A stretch of DNA of 64,000 nucleotides from Cephalotus follicularis (GCA_001972305.1 BDDD01005711.1:1-64000), one strand, 5' to 3'; counted from the first letter of the stretch, positions 22,741 through 34,735 are shown. Notes: a model not told the origin generated them from the letters alone. Numbers and translations are program-made.

Positions 22741-22977
22741 CAGCTGATGGAACTATCAGTAGAATCTATGCCCTAAACTCCAAGCAAAACTTGCAATTCA
22801 TTTCAGCAGCAGCCACAATAACAGTTTATATTTCAGAATTCTCAGCAGTATACACATTTCATTCATTCTTAACTAACAAAACAATGTAAATAAGCTTTGT
22901 CAGCATATATATAAAAAGGGTAATGTGTCAAATACGTTTACAAACAGTGTTAGAATAAGTCAAATAGAACAAACTAC
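22741..22977. other. Non-coding CACTA segment, likely 3' UTR
   Basis: AT-rich stretch between the subterminal repeats and the end of the minus-strand transposase gene. I see no domain; presumably the 3' untranslated region. Confidence 0.4.
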
Positions 22978-23187
22978 GACACGTCATCGCTATCGTCCGA
23001 GTCTGCGGATGGCTGGAAGGGGGGGGTGCCGAGTTCGCGGCAAACTATGATCAGATGGTGTGCGTGTGGACTGAGACCCCATCATCTGCGTCATCTGAGC
23101 CATAAAAGTCTCCAACTTCAACTCCATCTGGTCCATCTGGTGCTAAGCTGTAAGACTCTGTCCAGCCCTTGGCTGCTCTGTGATGGC
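22978..23187 (-). pseudogene. CACTA transposase gene, last exon, 3' part
   Basis: Minus-strand continuation of the exon cut by G4 at 33290. Codons give a Gln/Met-rich coiled C-terminus (HQMDQMELKLETFMAQM) that carries a stop near 23135, then a Ser/Asp-rich tail. The tail PSADSDDSDDVS and its stop are in frame only after correcting a G-run at about 23017-23024 (C-run in gene sense), which marks a homopolymer frameshift. Such Met/Gln-rich coiled ends are usual in plant Transposase_24 (Ptta/En/Spm) proteins. Confidence 0.7.
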
Positions 23188-23524
23188 TGTCACACCCCGA
23201 CTTCCAATTCCATTATAGACAAGCATATATGGTGATATCAGGAATAAATAATAATTCAGCATTTCATTCAACAATATAAGCGGAAGCATTCCATAAGCCG
23301 GATCATAAAATAAAAGTCATCCGAACGCAGCCCATACTACGTGCTCGTACAATACCAGCAATTATCCTTTTACATAAGGAAACTAAAACAACAACACGGG
23401 GTGTGAACGTTCATTAAAAATACAATACGACATAAAGAATAACAACCTTAGGCAGAAAAGAAGCTCTCCAAAAGCTTCAGCGGCACCTTCCGAACGCCCT
23501 TGCTTAATCTGAAATTGTAGGGGG

Positions 23525-23549
23525 TTAGCCGTTGTCCTCACTTGGCTAA
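23525..23549 (-). other. Conserved LTR stem-loop (B-type)
   Basis: Sense strand: TTAGCC-AAGTGAGGACAAC-GGCTAA, then CCCCCTACAATTTCAG and ATTAAG, 337-361 nt before the LTR 3' end. Confidence 0.65.
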
Positions 23550-24471
23550 GTAGGAATAATGCATGATAAGGAATATATAATTGCAACATGTATGACATTT
23601 TATATTTAAAATAACGTATTTAAGTATTCCAATATATAAGCAATCATGCCGAGTGGCCATAGACAGTACAATTCAAGCAAACCGCACAAGGGTACAATCA
23701 ATCAATACAGTGGTTTGGGTGTCACATGTCGCTAACTCCTAGCACCAACTGTGCACCGCCTAACTATCACCCTACACTCCGAAGATGATAGATCAGGTCA
23801 GTTACTACCGGCATTAGCGGGCAGTTTAACAATCAAGATCTGCATTGCAGACAGTTTGGGTGGGTACTCTAGCCAACTCCTGGCACATAGGACCACCACC
23901 GTAGCTAGTGATGTCTCCTATCACTCGACTAACGGCAATAACATAGACAATCAATTCAGTAGTAACATTACATTAGTTTAGTATGTAAAATAAGATTGTT
24001 TTCTTTTGAAACATTTAACAATTCAGTAATCGTATATCTCGTAGGAGGAAAACGGTATTTAGTACAGTAGCAATACCTCTCATTGGAGGGAAATCAGTAA
24101 TCATTAGGTTTCATTTGAAAATGATAGTTGAAATCATTAATTGTGCATATAGCACTTAGTCTGTTCAATCCTTTGAAAGTAAGGGGACAGTAGTGTTTAT
24201 GAACCCTCAAACCAGTATGTACAAATTGTAACAGTAGCATATACAGCAAGAACAGTAAGGGACAGTAGCAATTTCAAGGATTCAATAAGGTCATTAGCAT
24301 ACCATAGTCATTCTTGCACAATTCTCATAAGGAGTGCATATGTTTGTTTAATTTCTGATATGTAGTTATATAAGGCCAGGATTGATTGTTACAGTCATCC
24401 CATATGGAGGCCAGGGTAATTACATTCAATTTAAGGCCTAATCAGAACCTATATCAGAATTTTATCCCAGG

Positions 24472-24592
24472 ACAGTCGGGTGTTCCCAAGAACAGTCGGC
24501 TGTTTTGATTCAGTAGTTGGCTGTTGGTTCTTAACAGTCGACTGGTTTGATTGAGTAGTCGACTGTCATGAAGAACAGTCGACTGCTTTGCC
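24472..24592. repeat. TCGA-core palindrome cluster, CAGTCGACTG type, distal
   Basis: Six copies (ACAGTCGGCTGTTTT, ACAGTCGACTGGTTT, TAGTCGACTGTCA, ACAGTCGACTGCTTT and others) at about 20-25-nt intervals, 1.29-1.41 kb from the LTR 5' end at 25884. Confidence 0.85.
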
Positions 24593-25631
24593 CAGAAATC
24601 AGCAGGCAGTAACAGGGTATGCATATTCAATGTCCAAATACTAACTCAATCAACACATGCAATCAAACAGAAAATTAACCACACATGATATGCATATTAT
24701 ATCTTAGAAAACATGTCATTACCCCTACCTTAAACGCTATGCCGAAATCAATTTGAAATTATTTCTCTCTTTGAGCTCCCAAGTTCTTCAACAACTCAAA
24801 CTTCCAATTTTTCCAGCAATTCAATCTATTCATTGCATGTTTACGGATATATGCATTAATACCAGTAAGTTTAAGTAATCTTCTCATTACAACTACAAGT
24901 TCCAACAGTAGCTTATCAATAATCCATTAAGCATCCATTCTTACATTTAACAACATCTCTCCACTATTCAACTCCAATTTCAGCAAGTGCTATGTTTGCA
25001 TGTTATAGAAGGTATGTATAGATGGTGATTAGTATACATATACCTATTGACAACCATAACAACAGCCATGATTCAAATTAGAGGCTTACAATTTCAACTC
25101 TTCTTTGAACCATTAACCAATTCTATTTCAATTCCAGAAATTATTAACCTTAATCATGTTACTAGAAAAAATCTAACATCCTCCTAGTCACATCATCAAC
25201 AAACCTAAACATCAGTAGTGAGCTCGAATTTGGGGACTTACCAGGAAAATCAAAGCTTCCAAGTCTCTTTGAACACTCAAATCTTCAAAATGCAACTCCA
25301 CCGATTCTCCAGCAGAGCCCCACTATCCTTAGTGTTTCTAACTCTTAAAACACTCAGGCAACCTCTGTTTATAAGGGAAAAAGTATTCCCAATCCCATTT
25401 TTAGTCATTAACTCTCCATTCAACACTTCCTCTTTCTCTCTCTCACATGTTCACTTCTCTCTCACTCTTTTCTTTTACCAATTTCTGTCTTGCAGGTTGC
25501 AGGTCTGTAAAGTACATGGAAGGCACTTCTTTTGCATGTGATGGCAACTGCTGGCTCGCGTGACACCTGTCCATCATGCATTGCCTCTGCTCTGTCTCAC
25601 CTATATGCACAGACAACTGTTCTGTACCATT

Positions 25632-25714
25632 CCAGTCAACTATCTTTAACAGGCAGTCGACTGTCACTCCACGCATCAGCTAGTCGACCGTTATCCTGTG
25701 ACAGTCGGCTGTTT
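25632..25714. repeat. TCGA-core palindrome cluster, CAGTCGACTG type, proximal
   Basis: CAGTCAACTATC, GGCAGTCGACTGTCA, CTAGTCGACCGTTA and GACAGTCGGCTGTTT, 170-252 nt from the LTR 5' end. Confidence 0.8.
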
Positions 25715-25884
25715 GAGCTGATTTTTAGGGTTCCTTAAGTTTGTTTTAACAATTTGTATCACAATTCAACCCAAGCATTCACTAGTCACAATTGTTATGA
25801 TAATTGGTCCAGTAATCTCAATTAAAATGTATATTTTATTTAAAATTGGAGCAATATACAATAATTGAAATCGAGGTCATTACA

Positions 25885-25897
25885 TTCCCCCCTCCTT
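25885..25897 (-). other. G4 polypurine tract
   Basis: Reverse complement AAGGAGGGGGGAA directly before the 3' LTR start TGTAATGACC. Confidence 0.9.
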
Positions 25898-25923
25898 AAA
25901 AAAATTCGTCTCCGAATTTAGCT

Positions 25924-26127
25924 TTACATTCCGAATAAGTGAGGAAATGTCTCCATCATTTCGTCTTCACGCTCCCACGTAGCTTCGTCTGCTCTGTGAA
26001 AACACCACAGTACCTTTACCATAGGATTAGTCTTATTCCTCAGCACCTTCTCCATTCGATCCACGATCCTCGTCGGCCTCTCTTCATAAGCCAATTTAGG
26101 ACTGATGAATCCAGGGTCGTAGCTCAA
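25924..26127 (-). pseudogene. G4 integrase C-terminal chromodomain
   Basis: A 67-codon stretch with the chromodomain signature of Tekay-type chromoviruses: YEERPTRIVDRMEKVLRNK, VKVLW, and EATWEREDEM ending in PHLFGM. In the family this module directs integration to heterochromatin by binding methylated histone H3. It is separated from the integrase ORF (ending 26248) by two in-frame stops, at the ends of GPY-module and VSMLQK segments. The ending close to the PPT (25897) agrees with the usual layout. Confidence 0.88.
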
Positions 26128-26247
26128 TATGTGAGATGGGTCGGGTACCTATTTCTGTAGCATGGAAACTTGACATACGTTATGCACACCCGACAAACTA
26201 GGCGGTAGTGCAATCTGATATGCCACATCCCCCACTCTCTCCAGTAT

Positions 26248-27426
26248 CTAGTAAGGTCCAATATATCTTGGAGCCAACTTTCCCTTGAGGCCAAAACGGT
26301 GTATCCCTTTTAAAGGCGAGATCTTAAGGAAAACATGATCTCCCTTCTCGAATTCTAGCTTCCTCCTCTTGTTATCGGCGTAACCCTTCTGCCGACTTTG
26401 TGCAACTAGCAGTCTCTTCTTGATTATTTCCACTTTATCCGTAGTCTCTTGTACCAAGTCTGGTCCCAGCACTTGTCTCTCACCTACCTCATCCCAGCAA
26501 ATAGGCGATCTGCACTTCCTCCCATACAAGGCTTCGTAGGGAGCCATTCCAATGCTGGTGTGAAAACTGTTGTTGTAGGAGAACTCAATCAGTGCCAGAT
26601 GATCCTCCCAACTCCAAGCAAAATCAATCATGCAAGACCGTAGCATATCCTCCAGAGTCTGAATGGTACGCTCGGACTGTCCGTCGGTCTGTGGGTGAAA
26701 TGCAGTGCTAAAGTTCAAGGCTGTTCCCATCGCTGTTTGGAAATTCTTCAAGAATCTTGAAGTAAATCTAGCATCTCGGTCACAAACAATACTGACCGAC
26801 ACCCCATGAAATCTCACTATCTCCCGGATATACAATCGAGCAAGCTTCTCGATAGAATACATCATGTTCATTGGAGGAAAGTGAGCAGACTTAGTGAGTC
26901 TGTCCACTACCACCCACACTGCTTCATGCTGGTTTCGTGACCTCGGTAATCCTGACATGAAGTCCATGGTCACATGATCCCATTTCCATTCAACCACTGG
27001 TAGCGATTGTAGCAGTCCCGCAGGTTTCTGATGTTCAGCCTTCACTCTCTGACATGTCAAACATCTTGCTACATATTCATCAATCTCTCTTTTCATACCA
27101 CTCCACCAGTAGTCCCTTTTCAGGTCGTGCCACATCTTGGAACTTCCAGGATGAACACTGTGTTTTGACTTGTGGGCTTGTTGTGGTAGTTCATTCTTGA
27201 TGCTCTCGTCATCCATAACACATATCCTTCCTTGGAACCTCAATATGCCATCAATATGAATGGAGAACTCAGAATCAGTGTCTAGGTTCTCGCGAATACT
27301 CCATAGCTCAGTGTCATTGTACTGAGCAGTCAGAATACGCTCCAGAAGTTCTGGTTGTGCTTTCAGATTGGCCACAATAACTCCACGGGAAACCATGAAC
27401 GGATTCCATCTCTGAAATTCCTCCAA
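26248..27426 (-). pseudogene. G4 integrase
   Basis: A 392-codon open stretch covering the spacer after RNase H and the integrase. The N-terminal zinc-binding region has HKSKHSVHPG and CLTCQ near residues 88-130. The catalytic core has TMDFMSGLP (first Asp), CDRDARFTSRF (second Asp) and DGQSERTIQTLED (Glu), so the D-D-E set looks complete. The GPY/F module ends at GKLAPRYIGPY. A stop follows before the chromodomain. Upstream, TGA replaces Trp in the SQWKML-type junction with RNase H. It is one of the better preserved coding blocks in the window. Confidence 0.9.
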
Positions 27427-27432
27427 TAGCTT

Positions 27433-27990
27433 TCATTGTGAAACCATTGCTCCAGCAATCATTGCCTTGAGACTCAGCGCATCCGCCACTACATTTGCCT
27501 TTCCTGGGTGGTATTGAATGTTGCAGTTGTAATCATTAAAGAATTCCACCCATCGTCTCTGTCTCATGTTGAACTCTTTCTGGGAAAACAGATATTTTAA
27601 ACTCTTATGGTCAGTGAAGATCTCAAATTGAGCGCCATAGAGGTAGTGCTTCAATTTCTGCAATGCGAACACTGTGGCTGCCAACTCAAGATCGTGTACG
27701 GGATAATTTTCTTCGTACGGCTTTAACTTCCTTGACGCGTATGCAATCACCCTACCATGTTGCATAAGAACGCATCCCAATCCTTTCCCAGAAGCATCAG
27801 TGTAGACAGTGAAACCCTCATTACCCTCAGGTAATGCCAACACTGGAGCCGAAATCAACCGACTCTTCAACTCTTGGAAACTTGCCTCACAAGCATCATC
27901 CCACACAAAACTTGACTTCTTCTGAGTCAACCATGTCAATGGTGTAGCAAGCTTCGAAAACCTTTTGATGAACCTTCAGTAGTAGCCAGC
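27433..27990 (-). pseudogene. G4 RNase H
   Basis: Follows RT after a TGA in GYY-stop-RF (Arg CGA changed to TGA). All four catalytic acidic motifs are present: [30 protein letters not shown] and VADALS. The protein would remove the RNA strand during reverse transcription. The open frame is 27939-27433 and closes at a TGA where Trp is expected. Confidence 0.88.
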
Positions 27991-28052
27991 CAATCCCAAG
28001 AAGCTTCGAAACTCAGTAACGCCCCTCGGTTGGGGCCAATCAATAATACTCT

Positions 28053-29285
28053 CTATCTTCGAAGGATCCACCGACAATCCCTCACATGATCCAGCCAAAA
28101 TTCACACTTGCTAAATTTGGCGTATAGCTGTTCCTTCCGTAGTGTTTGCAATACAATTCTCAAATGTTGCATGTGTTCCTCAATGCTCTTTGAATAAATT
28201 AGGATGTCTTCTAGGAATATACCGACAAACTTGTCAAGATAGGGCTGGAACACTCTATTCATCAAACACATAAAGGCTACAGGAGCATTTGTCAAACCAA
28301 ATGGCAGTATCAGAAATTCGTAATGCCCATATCTGGTTTGAAATGCAGTCTTCTCCACATCACCTTCTCTGATCCTCAACTGATGATAACCTGTTCTTAG
28401 GTCAAGTTTGGATAATACAGTTGAGCCTTACAATTGATCGAATAACTCCTCAATATGTGGTAGAGGGTACTTGTTCTTCACAGTTACCTAATTTAGCAGC
28501 CTGTAATCGATGCATAGCCGCATCGAACCATCCATCTTTTTCACAAACAGGACCGGTGCTCCCCACGGTGATAGACTCGGTCTGATGAAGCCCTTATCAA
28601 GATAATCCTGCAATTGAGTCTTCAGTTCCTTCAGTTCGGCAGGAGCCATTCGGTACGATGTTTTGGATATAGGAGCAGTTCTAGGCAATAGTTCAATGCT
28701 GAACTCTATATCTCTCTCCGGTGGCAACGAACTGAGATCATCTGGAAATACATCAGGAAATTCACATACAATAGGCACTTGTTCAATACTAGGCGTACCT
28801 TTCATGTGATCGATAACATACGCCAAATAGCCTTCACATCCTTGCTTGAGATACTTCTGTGCTCGAGTATACGAAATGATCAGAGCAGAAACATTCTTCT
28901 CCCCGATAAACTTGCACTCAGTCCCATCTTGAAGATAAAATGTCATCATCTTGTTGTAGCAATCAACACAACCATGATGAGCATACAGCCAGTCCATCCC
29001 AAAGATTACATCGAAATCCCGGATAGGCAATACTATCAAGTCAGCAGTTAACTGAATCCCAGCTACCGTGATTTTACAATCTTTCATTATAGTATCAGAT
29101 AGAAGACAAGTACCAGCAGGAGTACTCACCTCCAATACATAAGGTAATCTAGAAGTCACACTACGCAAGTTGTAAGCAAATTCAGATGCAATGAATGAAT
29201 GTGTCGCACCAGGGTCAATCAATACATGAGCTAGTATGCCAGATATAAAAATGGTACCTCCCACAACAATAGTAGATTCTGGCAC
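28053..29285 (-). pseudogene. G4 protease and reverse transcriptase
   Basis: Frame 29285-28488 encodes the aspartic protease ([14 protein letters not shown], then [12 protein letters not shown]) and RT fingers ([36 protein letters not shown]). Two stops interrupt [13 protein letters not shown] and [12 protein letters not shown]. Frame 28379-28053 carries palm motifs [20 protein letters not shown] and the active-site box, which reads FLEDILIYS instead of the usual FIDDILIYS, so a catalytic Asp is replaced by Glu. After CEFWLDHV about 40 nt are deleted, joining to VDPSKIE. RT is therefore dead by active-site change, deletion and stops. Confidence 0.88.
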
Positions 29286-29387
29286 ATCATCTCTAGATAA
29301 AGTGTAGACCCTACCTTTCGCAATCCCTTTCCCGTTGTCCTTCCGTGGTTGCGTAGCCGTAGCATTACCACTAGCAGCAGTACTTCC

Positions 29388-30422
29388 CTATTGGCCGCGT
29401 GCTTGATCCCTCATCATTGGACAACTATTCAGCATATGTTCTTGTGAACCACACCTCAAGCATTTCCCCATCTTTTTCCAGCACCCAGTCTCGTCATGGT
29501 TCTGGTGACCACAAAAAGTACATCCTCCAGAATTCTGTTGACCGCTTCGGTTAGGAGTCCTTGATCGTGAATTTCTGCGTCGAGAACCTCCTTGACCTTT
29601 GTTGTCAGACCTTGTCGACTTAGCAGGATTAGTACTCCCCTGCCCTTGTGACTGTGCGGCCCTTGATTGATTAGTACGAGACCGTTCCGCTCTCCTTTCA
29701 TTTGCATCAGCTTCCATATTCATTGCCCTTTCAGCAATATCTACAAAAGAGGTTACCTGCAACATTAATAGTTTAGATCTGATGTCAGGTCGAAGGCCTT
29801 TTAGGAACCTTCGGATCATCCTCGATTCACCCTCCATAAGATGAGGTGTATGTCTTGCCAGCTCCATAAATCTAGTCTGGTACTGAGCTACCGTCATGTC
29901 CCCTTGACGTAACTCCATCAGTTCGGTCTCCCTCCGGTCATGTTTTATCTGTGGCACATAAGTTGTAAGGAACTCACATTGAAATCTGTCCCAAGTCCTG
30001 TCAAGTCCACGAGATTCCCACTTTGCTTCAGTCCTTTCCCACCAATAGGTAGCCTCGCCCCATAAGCGGTATACAGCAAAGTTGAGTTTCTACTCATCAG
30101 TGCACTCCAAGGCAGCAATTATTTTCTCACGGTCTCTAATCCACTGCTCGGCCATAGTAGCATTCAGCTCACCATTGAATATCGGGGGGTTCTGTCTCAT
30201 GAACCGCTCCAAGTCTCGGCCAAATCCACCAGTATGACAAGCTTTAGGGGCCTGCTGATAGGCCCGGTTAGCCTCATACATTTGCCGAATCTGTTCCATG
30301 TTCGCCCCATTGGCTTGCATCTGCTGTTGAAAGAGATCAGCCATGGGATCAAAGTTACTTTTCTCTTCTTGTACTGGAGGAATATTCACTCCTTCATTCG
30401 CTGGCAGATCATGTTCATACAC
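29388..30422 (-). pseudogene. G4 gag
   Basis: Starts near 30422 with MYEHDLPANEG and the leader DPMADLFQQQM. The core begins FMRQNPPIFNGELNATMAEQW and reaches CTDE, where a TAG (30090-30092) replaces Gln. The frame continues KLNFAVYRLWGEATYWW through the capsid-like core to the basic linker and two intact zinc knuckles, CTFCGHQNHDETGC and CLRCGSQEHMLNSC. A second TAG at 29388-29390 (RGQ-stop-GSTAASG) precedes protease. In the family, Gag forms the particle and the knuckles bind RNA. The stop after CTDE is at the same codon as in G3. Confidence 0.88.
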
Positions 30423-30573
30423 TGGCGGTGCATTGACTCCTTCGACAGCTCTACGTCTTCCTTTCTAGCTCTTCGTAGGTCCATTCGGTTTCTTTTATGG
30501 AATGACATAATCATTAGGAAACAATTCCCTTAATTTTCTGAGAAACTTATCCCAGCTAGCATATATGGAATAT

Positions 30574-30585
30574 GCTCTGATACCA
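30574..30585 (-). other. G4 primer-binding site (tRNA-iMet)
   Basis: GCTCTGATACCA, reverse complement of TGGTATCAGAGC, 4 nt from the 5' LTR edge. Confidence 0.95.
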
Positions 30586-31887
30586 TGCTTGTCACACCCC
30601 GACTTCCAATTCCATTATAGACAAGCATATATGGTGATATCAGGAATAAATAATAATCCAGCATTTCATTCAACAATTCAACAATATAAGCGGAAGCATT
30701 CCATAAGCCGGATCATAAAATAAAAGTGACTCGCACGCAGCCCATACTACGTGCTCGTACAATACCAGCAATTATCCTTTTACGTAAGGAAAGTAAAACA
30801 ACAACACGGGGTGTGAACGTTCATTACAAATACAATACGACATAAAGAATAACAACCTTAAGCAGAAAAGAAGCTCTCCAAAAGCTTCAGCGGCACCTTC
30901 CGAATGCCCTTGCTTAATCTAAAATTGTAGGGGGTTAGCCGTTGTCCTCACTTGGCTAAGTAGGAATAATGCATGATAAGGAATATATAATTGCAACATG
31001 TATGACATTTTATTTTTAAAATAACGTATTTAAGTATTCCAACATAAAAGCAATCATGCCGAGTGGCCATAGACAGTTCAATTCAAGCATACTGCACAAG
31101 GGTACAATGAATCAATACAGTGGTTTGGGTGTCACATGTCGCTAACTCCTAGCACCAACTGTGCACCACCTAACTATCACCCTACACTCCGAAGATGATA
31201 GATTAGGTCAGTTACTACCGGCATTAGTGGGCAGTTTAACAATCAAGATCTGCATTACAGGTAGTTTGGGTGGGTACTCTAGCCAACTCCTGGCACATAG
31301 GACCACCTCCGTAGCCAGTGATGTCTCCTATCACTCCACTAACGGCAATAGCACAGACAATCAATTCAATAAATTCAGTAGTAACATTACATAAGTTTAG
31401 TATGTAAAATAAGGTTGTTTTCTTTTGAAACATTTAACAATTCAGTTATCGTACATCTCGTAGGAGGAAAACAATATTCAGTACATTATAAATACCTCTC
31501 ATTGGAGGGAAATCAGTAATCATTAGGTTTCATTTGAAAATGATAGTTAAAATCATTAATTGTGCATATAGCACTTAGTTGGTTCAATCCTTTGAAAGTA
31601 AAGGAACAGTAGTGTTTATGAACCCTCAAACCAGTATGTACAAACTGTAACAGTAGCATATACAGTAAGAACAGTAAGGGACAATAGCAATTTCAAGGAT
31701 TCAATAAGGTCATTAGCATACCATAGTCATTCTTGCACAATTCTCATAAGGAGTGCATACGTTTGTTTAATTTTTGATATGTAATTAAATAAGGCCACGA
31801 TTGACTATTACAGTCATCCCATATGGAGGCCAGGGTAATTATATTCAATTTAAGGCCTAATCAGAACCTATATCAGAATTTATCCTA

Positions 31888-32006
31888 GGACAGTCCACTG
31901 TTCCCAAGAACAGTCGGCTGTTTTGATTCAGTAGTCGGCTGTTTATTCTTAACAGTCGACTGGTTTGATTGAGTTGTCGACTGTCATGAAGAACAGTCGA
32001 CTGCTT
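31888..32006. repeat. TCGA-core palindrome cluster, distal
   Basis: Counterpart of 24472-24592 in the other LTR: ACAGTCGGCTGTTTT, TAGTCGGCTGTT, ACAGTCGACTGGTTT, TTGTCGACTGTCA, ACAGTCGACTGC. Confidence 0.85.
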
Positions 32007-33035
32007 TGCCCAGAAATCAGCAGGCAGTAACTGGGCATGCATATTCAATGTCCAAATACTAACTCAATCAACACATGCAATCAAACAGAAAATTAACCAC
32101 ACATGATATGCATATTATATCTTCGAAAACATGTCATTACCCCTACCTTAAACGCTATCCCGAAATCAATTTGGATTGATTTCTCTCTTTGAGCTCCCAA
32201 GTTCTTCAACAACTCAAACTTCCAATTTTTCCAGCAATTCAATCTATTCATTGCATGTTTACTGATATATGTATTAATACCAATAAGTTTAAGTAATCTT
32301 CTCATTACAACTACAAGTTCCAATAGTATCTTATCAATAATCCCTTAAGCATCCATTCTTACATTTAACAACATCTCTCCACTATTCAACTCCAATTTCA
32401 GCAAGTGCTATGTTTGCATGTTACAGAAGGTATGTATACATGGTGATTAGTATACATATACCTATTTAGAACCATAACAACAGCCATGATTCGAATTAGA
32501 GGCTTACAATTTCAACTCTTCTTTGAACCCTTAACCAATTCTATTTCAATTCCAGAAATTATTAACCTTAATCATGTTAACAGAAGATATCTAACATCCT
32601 CCTAGTTACATCATCAACAAACCTCAACATCAGTAGTGAGCTCGGATTTGGGGACTTACCAGGAAAATCAAAGCTTCCAAGTCTCTTTGAACACTCAAAT
32701 CTTCAAAATGCAACTCCATCGATTCTCCAGCAGAGCCCCTCTATCCTTAGTTTTTCTAACTCTCAAAACACTCAGGCAGCCTCTGTTTATAAGGGAAAAA
32801 GTATTCACAATCCCGTTTTCAGTCATTAACTCTCCATTCAACACTTCCTCTTTCTCTATCTCACATGTTCACTTTTCTCTCACTCTTTTCTTTTCCCAAT
32901 TTCTGTCTTGCATGTTGCAGGTCTGCAGAGTACATGCAAGGAGTGATGGCAACTGCTAGCTCGCGTGACACCTGTCCATCATGCATTGCCTCTGCTCTAT
33001 CTCACCTGCATACACAGACACCTGTTATGTACCAT

Positions 33036-33122
33036 TCTAGTCGACTGTCTTTAACAGGCAGTCGACTGTCACACCACGCATCAGCCAGTCGACTGTTATC
33101 CTGTGACAGTCGGCTATTTGAA
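33036..33122. repeat. TCGA-core palindrome cluster, proximal
   Basis: TAGTCGACTGTCTTT, GGCAGTCGACTGTCA, CCAGTCGACTGTTA and GACAGTCGGCTATT, 167-253 nt from the LTR 5' end at 33289. Better preserved here than in the 3' LTR copy. Confidence 0.85.
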
Positions 33123-33289
33123 CTGATTTTTAGGGTTCCTTAAGTTTATTTTACCAATTTCTATCTCAATTCAACCCAAGAATTCACTAGTCACAATTAT
33201 TATGATAATTGGTCCAGTAATCTCAATTTAAATGTATATTTTATTTAAAATTCGAGCAATATACATTAATTGAAATCGAGGTCATTACA

Positions 33290-34735
33290 ACGGCTGTGAA
33301 GTGAATGGGCGACTCTGACCTCCCACTCCCGACTGAGTATCTCGAAGTTCTTATGGTTGCATCATCGTCGACGTCATGTAGTTCCCTAATCCAAGGATCT
33401 TGCCCTTCCTTGGACCTCCAGTCGCCTCTGTCCATGCCACGACGTCGAAGGGAGCCGGCACACTAGTACTGTCGGGCCCCTCGTCAGTTTCCAGCCCGGC
33501 AGCAGCCCGGTACTTTTCCTACAAAAAATACAAGATTAATCATTTAAGTGATTGACATATAAAAGGTAATTGACATATTCATTTCAGCTTGTAACTCACC
33601 ATCCTCTCCATTATAATAGGAGGTGGAAGAGTATCATCCCCCGCCTTCCGATGGGTTCCGTAGTATACATCCACAGGCGGTTTCCCCTTGGCCCCCTGTA
33701 AGTCAAATGGTATTTCGAATTAGTTCGAAACACAAATTAAGTTTATTAATCACCATAATCATAAATTTAGTTTATTACTTACCCTAATCTGCAGTTGTCT
33801 CTCCATCGTGTGACAACCGCCAGTGTAGGTGGTGTGTGCTTCGTTCGCCCTATTGGCGGCATTTGTTCTTGCCCGCTTCTGAAAATCCTCAGACATCCAC
33901 CTGTTCACCATTTCATCCCACACTGGCCGTGATATCTCTGCAGGCCCATGCTGCATGCACTCCGAGCTCATCTTCTACACCCCAACGCCCGTCATTGCCT
34001 TCCTCCTATAGTTACGCATCCATTTTAGGTAATTCTCCTGCGCATAACTATAGAATGGCAGTCTGCTGTGTGCATTAGATGGAAGAAATTGGAAGTAGTC
34101 CTACAAAACATCAGTGTCAAAACAATTAGTGTGTCAAAAAAAACCTAAATAATATTTACGATAAATTGAAATAGTTTTACCCACCAATAGCTTCTCCCAC
34201 AGTAGTTCATTCTCTGAATTAGGCCACTGGCTCCACATGATCCATGGTTGTAGTATTCTGCTCGTGAAGATGGACGCAATGGTGTTCTTCACGCCCATCT
34301 CCTCAAAACACCTACAATTAAACAAATATTAGCACATACATCATAGGTTAGTTTAAAAAAAATGTACTTACATTACAAGTCACTTACCCATTGGGACTGA
34401 TATGCTGAATAGGCCTAGAGTCAACCCCATGCGGGGGTAAGTCCGCCCCCTACTAGCACCCCTCATCCGTCGCTGATGGAAACCTGATTCAAAAACAAGG
34501 TTACGTTTCATTGTAAACATATATAACAAAATATAACAAAAAAACATTGACAATATGAAAAACAGTTTAAGGTCAAATATCGCGACATAACAAATTTCCT
34601 TATTAGCATTGGGAACATCGATATCCTGCTCCTGTGACCCTAACTCCATGGAGTTTTTCTCGGGATGCGTAGATCTTGAGGGTGTGGTGGAATCTCCAGG
34701 GATAAAGGAATGCGTGACTCTCTGAGGCATATCTG
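33290..34735 (-). pseudogene. CACTA Transposase_24-like gene, internal exons
   Basis: Minus-strand exons with GT..AG borders that I can follow: 34735-34585, 34480-34377, 34312-34180, 34102-33782, 33697-33602 and 33519-33290 (the last cut by G4 and resumed at 23187). Key segments are LQPWIMWSQWPNSENELLW, KWMRNYRRKAMTGVG, WDEMVNRWMSEDFQKRA, NRANEAHTTYTGG and ATGGPRKGKILGLG. The W...F..R...NR......H..GG pattern fits the plant Ptta/En/Spm Transposase_24 family, the ORF1 (TNP1/TnpA-like) component of CACTA elements that binds subterminal repeats. A TAG lies between TGVGV and KMSSE in the fourth exon. Exon limits are read by eye. Confidence 0.72.

Larger units (their letters stand above)
23188..25884 (-). 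repeat. G4 3' LTR (B-type)
   Basis: TGTCACACCCCGACTTCC to GAGGTCATTACA. It carries the stem-loop (23525-23549) and both palindrome clusters. ORFs such as 25218-25541 recur in the other LTR and have no known domain. Confidence 0.95.
23188..33289 (-). mobile_element. Gypsy element G4 (Tekay-like chromovirus), near-complete
   Basis: LTRs 23188-25884 and 30590-33289 (2697 and 2700 bp, very similar). Flanks ATGGC (23183-23187) and ACGGC (33290-33294) are a TSD with one C/T difference at a CG site. PBS, gag, protease, RT, RNase H, integrase, chromodomain and PPT are all in the expected order, with roughly eight stops, one small RT deletion and an active-site change. It is inserted in the last exon of the CACTA transposase gene. 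Confidence 0.95.
30590..33289 (-). repeat. G4 5' LTR (B-type)
   Basis: TGTCACACCCCGACTTCC to GAGGTCATTACA, nearly identical to 23188-25884 with scattered substitutions and small indels (for example an extra AACAATTC near 30674). It carries the stem-loop at 30935-30959. Confidence 0.95.

Noticed and set aside
25218..25541. A 107-codon ORF that recurs at 32636-32959
   Set aside because: The recurrence is explained by the two G4 LTRs. The protein shows no domain, and the copies differ at the C-terminus by frameshift.
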